From: Aaosphaeria pasadenensis
Lineage: Eukaryota > Ascomycota > Dothideomycetes > Pleosporales
Assembly (NCBI GenBank): GCA_022813625.1
Contig: JAKLMB010000013.1
Span: 124,001-188,000, forward strand
Direction of reading: 5' to 3'
DNA: 64,000 bases
In this document: positions 58,736 to 64,000 of the stretch, one piece after another
How positions within the stretch are numbered: position 1 is the first letter of the stretch
Layout: every line of letters starts with the position of its first letter
Position numbers and translations under genes: made by a program
Notes under the pieces: model-generated
Told to the model about the DNA's origin: nothing
The model's database searches: none
What the model saw: only the letters and a program-made list of their open reading frames with translations

Positions 58736-59702
58736 TGGGGAGCCTGGGATCCATCTACATGTGGCATTTCTTTGGCTCACAGCAAGCTCGAGGTGCAGCC
58801 AGACTGATTCGGCTATGTGGACCGAGCATCCCGATTTTTGATACCCAAGAAGTGTATATGAGTAATTCCACGTTCAAATAACAGCAAGATCTTCGATGAA
58901 TTTGGATCTACCTGTTATCTTGAAACCAAGTTGTTCATGCATTCTTATCGTTGGTGAAGTCCGGCCGGCGGAGCTCTTACACGAAGGACTCGCTTGAGCA
59001 CTGCATGAAATACGGACACGATGTGACTGACTGTGGCCACTCAGCTGAATGACGCAATGAGTTGATGAATGGTGAGCTGTTTGTTACCGTCGTGACCTAC
59101 AAAAGAAAAAAACCAACTTGACTGTGACCGATAAATGGACCAGAATTAGGTACCTATGTAACAGGCCAAGTGGTGCTGCATGACCATAAAGGTTGGATGA
59201 TCGAATGAATGGCCCTGGGTCATCGAAAAGGTGCGACGAGAGTCGTGTGTGTTTCCCCGCTAAACCCCAATAAACATTTGATTAATCCAGCCCCTACTCG
59301 CCCTATTCCATGGTTGGTGGCACTCAATTGTCATTATTATTGGAATCTGGGCACTCTGGGGTGCTTGGGGTATTGGTTCAAGTCACGCGCTCTTAGCCTA
59401 AGGTAACTATGGCATGAGTACCTCAATTCATGGTACTCTCTTCACGCCAGCATCCCTTCCCCAACCTTTCATCTAGGAAAAGATCTTTTGGAAAGTCTCA
59501 TGATGTTGTAAGAGCAGAGACAGACACAAAATAAAAACTACGCCTGTACATTATTCGAGCATATTCACAAACACGACCCCATCCGCATTATTCCATCCAG
59601 TATCCATCAACATCCGGTTCAGGCTCAGCTGCACAGCATAGCTCCCACTTTAGCATACGTCACCTCCATCACCTCTTCTACTCCCACCACAACCACTTCA
59701 GG
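58736..59702. other. Intergenic region
   Basis: About 1 kb between the disordered protein and the F-box-like gene, both on the plus strand. A GGTTCAAGTC near 59374 is not inside a cloverleaf. Nothing else was seen. Confidence 0.45.
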
Positions 59703-60692
59703 ATGATAGACCAAAGCAACCAACATAGCTTCCTTCTGGGACTTCCTACTGAAATACGACTGCAAATATACGATTATTGTCTAGCAGACGCAAATGCCCT
59801 CACCATCACAGCAGCACCACTAACTGTGTTTGGGCAAAACATCAAAGACACAGCAAGGGCTGAGATTCCAGGCGTTCCTCGCGACTACAGCCCCCTCTTT
59901 CGCTACGGCTATGATTCCAAACTCTTGTCATTATCGGATCCTCCCAGCATTAGCCTAGATGCCGACAAAGAAGTAAATGCGACATGTCACCAAAGCTCAC
60001 CCTACTATGCTCCTCAGGCGCTGATGCAGTCCTGCGGCATGATCTACGCAGAACTGAGCGATTACATGAGGAACAGGCGACCAGGAAAAGCCAATGGGGG
60101 ACTGGCGCTGTACCTTACCTATCCTTACGGAGTCCTGGTGCTCAAAGAGCTATATCCTTTTCTTCTTTCCCAGGCAAAGGCTGTATACATATCCGGATAC
60201 TACAACATACCGAAGGCCTCATCCCCACAGCCCACGCCCTTTATCAATGCGATAAATCCACCAATAAACCGCGGCCCGGTGAGACTACGGATGCATAGCC
60301 CTTTTCGCAGGCAATACATGATGAAGTCTCTACCACCCTTTCCAACCTGCACTGCAGCAGCAGCCCCACGCGCCCTTGCGCGGCTTGTGCGAACGATCCT
60401 TTCTCCGAAACCAGGTCGTATGCAAAAGCTGGAATCACGCATCGTGTTCCCTGAAGGTTCTTATGCTGATGTTTGGTGCCACGACGATGCGCCAATCAAT
60501 CAGATCCTGCGAAACACTTGTGGTGGCTCTATCAGTATGCACGTTAGTCGGGGGGATACGGTGAATTGCGTGCACTTGGTTGCAAAACCGAACCCGGGGA
60601 GCAGGACTGTTAGCACGAACTGGAGTCGATGGATGGGCTCGGAGAAGTGGGAAGATTATGTGATTGGACCTGAATGGCCAGAAAAGGTGTGA
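59703..60692 (+). CDS. F-box-like / 2EXR-type fungal protein
   Basis: Single exon, 329 aa, from ATG MIDQSNQHSFLLGLP. The N-terminal motif LLGLPTEIRLQIYDYCLAD (about residues 11-29) is the short F-box-like helix pair typical of a very large group of fungal accessory proteins. The following region (SPYYAPQALMQSCGMIYAEL) is the usual second part, in which a residue pattern around L-x-x-C-x-x-I-Y-x-E is conserved. The rest has no recognised domain. No function can be given; a role in protein-protein recognition is inference. It ends 66 bp before the convergent amidase. Confidence 0.78.
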   Translation: MIDQSNQHSFLLGLPTEIRLQIYDYCLADANALTITAAPLTVFGQNIKDTARAEIPGVPRDYSPLFRYGYDSKLLSLSDPPSISLDADKEVNATCHQSSPYYAPQALMQSCGMIYAELSDYMRNRRPGKANGGLALYLTYPYGVLVLKELYPFLLSQAKAVYISGYYNIPKASSPQPTPFINAINPPINRGPVRLRMHSPFRRQYMMKSLPPFPTCTAAAAPRALARLVRTILSPKPGRMQKLESRIVFPEGSYADVWCHDDAPINQILRNTCGGSISMHVSRGDTVNCVHLVAKPNPGSRTVSTNWSRWMGSEKWEDYVIGPEWPEKV

Positions 60693-60758
60693 AAGATATT
60701 TTGCATCCGAAGGCACCTAGGGTTGTATGAAAAGACTACCCTAAACATGTATCGCAAA

Positions 60759-62563
60759 TCAGGGCTTGTGAGCCAATACCTGCTCCACCACCTTCACAAT
60801 CTCCAGCAATTCTTCATCCATCATTGGCAATCCCATTACTTGGACAGCACCAGGCGCTCCTTCAACCTTTTCAGGCTCATCTAAAAAGCTGTTAGCCCAA
60901 CTGGGCAGAAACCAGAAGAAAATTGCGACTTACAGGGCGGCTCGTAACTTGCATCTTTGTTGATAAATGGCACATCGGCCTGCTTATCTGCCTTAAGGAA
61001 CGGCAAAATACATGCTGGATACTACAGATTTGGTCAGTACATGATGCTTGTACAACAGAGGCGAACGCTTACATTCAGAAAGTTCACCAGCATTGTATAA
61101 ATTGGTACTCCAAAAGTGTCGTGCGGAACCGCCGTCGTTTGGTATCCTGGCAACAGGATCGCATCGAGTTTATTCTCCACAATCAGTTCACGATACGTGT
61201 TCAAGATCTTAGCTCGCTCGAGGTTGGTATCCCAGAGTTCATCGAGCGACGCCACCCAGTCTTTAAGTTCTGCGAATGCTGCTGTTGGTATGGAGGGAAC
61301 CCACGGCTCTCCTGATGCGTTGACATGCTGCTTGGGCGTCTTCTTGGGATCAAGATCGAACATCTTCCACGTGAGTAGGGCTGTCTCCCAAAGGTCTGGA
61401 ATCTTGTCATCGAGTAGCACTATTGTGTGACCAGCTTCTTTGAGCTTTAAGGCCGCAGTGTGCAAGGCTCGAGCGATAGGAGGGTGGAGTGGGCGTTTCG
61501 GATGCCCTCGAATCAAGCCGAATCGTAGTGGTGCATTGGGAGGCTCGACTCTTCTCCACGGCACGTTGAGGACATTGGCGTCGTACTGCCATGGATGGCT
61601 GTCGATAGCCGTCTTCATCAGCAGCTCTAGGTCACGTATCGACACTCCTGCAGGACCAATCGCGGGCAACACGCTCCCTGGGCTTACTACACGTCCCGGT
61701 GCAACCTTGCCCATAAACGGCAATCTACTCGCGGTCGGCTTCAATGCACTAATGCCATTGCACAAGGCTGGAATCCTGGTGCTGCCCGCAATGTCGGTCG
61801 TGAGCCCCAGAACACTTCCTCGCATCTTGATCAAGGCGCCTTCTCCACCTGTACTGCCACCGGCTGTCAAGGACAAGTTGTTGGGATTCAACGTGCGCCC
61901 AAAGATGTTGTTATGAGAGTCGGCCGTCATCATCGTTTGGGGAAGGTTCGTCTTCACGTAGAAGACAGCTCCTGCTTGGAAGAGTATGTCTACCAAGGCA
62001 GAATTGAATTGAGCTGGGGGGTTGGCGAGAAACGAGACGTATCCGATGGTAGCATGTACCCCTTTCACGTTGAACGAATCCTTCTTGTTTTCAGCACACG
62101 ATGATCACTTATGTTGATAATAATGAAATGTGCATACTTTCAAGCTGATCGGCAGACCATGCAGAGGCCCTATAGGCTTCCCTTCTCTCTCAAGGTATTC
62201 ATCACACTGCCTCGCCCTCTGAAGCGCCTCGTCGAAGAAGATCTCCGTCAGGCAATTCACGCACTGCTGGGCGATGGCAGCCCTCTTACAAAATGCCAAT
62301 GTCACATCATAGCTCTTCACCTTCCCCGTGCTCATCAATTCGATCAGGCTCGTGGCATCGTAGTTCTCCGTCAGATCTAATTCCTTCTCTGTGAGAATCT
62401 TGCTCTCTCGTGGAAACGACAGCACGCTGATCTTGGACGTTTCTGAGATCTGACTGCTCAGCGAGGACGGGAGACGCCATTCCGAGGGGATCTTAGCGGC
62501 GACGGCGTCACGCTTTGAGGCAGCGAGCTGCTCCCATCCGGCGATAGAGGCAGAGGCGGCCAT
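60759..62563 (-). CDS. Amidase signature-family hydrolase
   Basis: Exons 62563-62138, 62080-61073, 61021-60934 and 60880-60759; 547 aa. It hydrolyses amide bonds, probably of small carboxamides in the manner of fungal acetamidases. The Ser-cisSer-Lys triad is complete: Lys142 (ISLKDSFNVKG, formed across the first intron), Ser218 in GGSTGGEGAL, and Ser242 in TTDIAGSTRIP. The N-terminus (MAASASIAGWEQLAASKRDA) and the C-terminus (GAPGAVQVMGLPMMDEELLE) are typical of fungal members, and the length matches them. There is no signal peptide, so it is cytosolic. The exon 3/4 join (YEPP-YEPEKVEG) was fixed by frame. The alpha/beta hydrolase follows at 0.5 kb on the same strand. Confidence 0.93.
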
Positions 62564-63052
62564 GATAGTTAGTGTCGGGAGAGGTTCAGAGGAGTCTAAG
62601 AAAGAGGCCCAGAGGTGACTCGGTATATCATGACTCTGATAGCATAATCGGCGTTGTGCATCCGATTATATGCAAATTATCCTCGTAGCACTGCTCATCT
62701 GTCCTACCGCATATGTGAGGCATGCCCACTGTACCGATTGGGGATCCGGTAGATGGAATGCAAGGGGGGCGGGAGCCGACGTTTTGGGAACCGTTGGTCG
62801 GAACCCTCGAGTACCCCGCCGCTGCACCTCCATCCTTTGTTACCCGTTACGTGTGGGGTACACACCTTCGTCCACATCGTATTGCTGTTACACAACAGTG
62901 CGGTAAGATCTATGGGGTAACTGCATTGTAATCTCAGATACTCGCAAGGGGCATTTGAGACTTCGATCGAATTTCTGATATGCATGTTGGACGCAATTAC
63001 ATATTCAATGTTCTCATATTATATACTACTATTTCCGTTCTCATCCTGTTCT
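62564..63052. other. Intergenic region
   Basis: About 0.5 kb between the hydrolase stop and the amidase start, both on the minus strand. It should hold the amidase promoter. No other feature was seen. Confidence 0.45.
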
Positions 63053-63865
63053 TCAAATTGTCTCTCCAGCAATCCTTCGGATCCAGTTTACTACCAAATC
63101 AGGTCTCGACAAGAACGGCGAATGACTTGTCTTGATCCTCTCCACTTCAATATCGCCTCCAGCCTCCTTGACTCCATTGGCCATCAACTCTTGCGCGAAG
63201 GCAGGAATTGCCTGATCGTCCTCACACAGCAGGTAGCGAGTTGGAATCTCCTTCCACGATGCACCCGTCGCCGGCGCCGCCTGGGTAGCGTAGCTATGGG
63301 TCTGTAACTGCGATTGCCAGTGTTTTGACTGCTCCTCCGGAAGGTCATTGTAGAACACGCTGCCGTCCTTGACAACGGTGTACGGATCCTAAAAATGGAT
63401 GGTGATCAGCAACGCGTGCAAGATCCGATGGATCAAACCATGTCCCGTTCAACGTACCTCGTGCGCGTACCACGGCGGTATTACTCCACCGGCGGCATCG
63501 TGCAGACTAACACCTTCCGGCACAATGAAGGCACACATGTACGCACATGTCACCACGCCTCCCTTCTCGCCTTTCTCTTCACGCTGCTTCTTGCCGAAGC
63601 CTGTCAACGCGCTGCCGGTGATGATGCCAGCCCAGCTGTGCGGGACCACGATCACATCGTTTCCAGTGCCAATTGCCTTTGTGACTAATTCTTGAAGAGC
63701 ATTTACATCTTCGGTGAGGTCCTTTGGTGGGTTGTCGTTACCCACGGATGGCAATTGTCTCGTATGAACCGTGTAGCCATTGGATTCGAGCTGGGAGGTG
63801 ACGGTGGAAAAGGCGTCTGGAGAATGCCAGGCTCCAGGTACAAGGACGATTTGAGGTTTAGCCAT
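63053..63865 (-). CDS. Alpha/beta hydrolase
   Basis: Exons 63865-63458 and 63388-63053; 247 aa. The start is ATG MAKPQIVLVPGAWHSP; an upstream extension of the frame lacks an ATG. The fold is a small esterase-like alpha/beta hydrolase. The oxyanion strand is VLVPGAWHSP, the nucleophile elbow is VPHSWAG with Ser77 (one Gly of the usual G-x-S-x-G is replaced), a cap segment is rich in Gln and Ser, and the catalytic His lies near the C-terminus in SHSPFLSRP. The acid is probably one of the residues in LLCEDDQAIP. It lies beside the amidase on the same strand, so the two may act on related amides and esters, but this is only positional. The substrate is unknown. Confidence 0.88.
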
Positions 63866-64000
63866 GTTGAATAATGCTTCAAAGTCTTTCAATCAGGCAG
63901 ATGAGTTGTGGTACAAGGAAGAAGTTACTGTTTGTAGTGGTACAGATGAGATATTGAAGGTAAATCAAGGGACGAACTCAGACAGATTGGACATTCGATG

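Noticed and set aside
1..64000. Transposons, CRISPR arrays, prophage or viral genes
   Set aside because: No transposase, reverse transcriptase, integrase, long terminal or inverted repeat, spaced direct-repeat array or viral gene was recognised on either strand.

Overview
The window is nuclear DNA of a filamentous ascomycete (Pezizomycotina). The evidence is a veA velvet regulator, many short spliceosomal introns (about 45-150 nt; GTAAGT/GTATGT donors, CTAAC/CTGAC branch sites, YAG acceptors), LicD/Mnn4-like, Ubl-WLM and DUF6590 proteins, and eukaryotic core genes (RVB2, proteasome alpha-5, QCR10, gamma-tubulin complex GCP2). I cannot name the class with confidence; Leotiomycetes or Dothideomycetes both fit. 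Nothing bacterial, viral or CRISPR-like was seen. All gene models were spliced by hand, and reading-frame continuity across each junction was checked.

Left part (1-11.6 kb): a coiled-coil protein cut by the left edge, divergent from RVB2; a LicD-family glycan-modifying protein; a ubiquitin-like/WLM metalloprotease; and a low-complexity protein with a long polyglutamine tract broken by a 10-N assembly gap. Middle (11.6-28 kb): veA stands alone between about 6.9 kb of gene-free upstream DNA (G-runs, tandem CCAAT boxes, a CT tract, repeated TACTCCGTA words) and about 3.9 kb of gene-free downstream DNA. O-acetylhomoserine sulfhydrylase (seven exons) follows.

Core block (28-39.7 kb): long-chain acyl-CoA synthetase ending in a PTS1-like AKL, a Rab GTPase with a Pro/Gln-rich insertion, a hypothetical protein, a PNS1/CTL-type membrane transporter, proteasome alpha-5, and convergent QCR10. 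Then come a five-exon protein kinase fused to a DUF6590 domain, a DHA1-type MFS transporter, a degenerate tRNA-Ser(GCU), a small conserved protein, and GCP2.

Right part (52-64 kb) looks more accessory: two tandem F-box genes, a bli-4-like short-chain dehydrogenase, a disordered hypothetical protein, an F-box-like protein, an amidase with an intact Lys-Ser-Ser triad, and an alpha/beta hydrolase. No secondary-metabolite core enzyme is present. The strongest candidates for something not routinely described are the kinase-DUF6590 fusion, the unresolved polyQ gene, the Rab insertion, and the intergenic TACTCCGTA word family.
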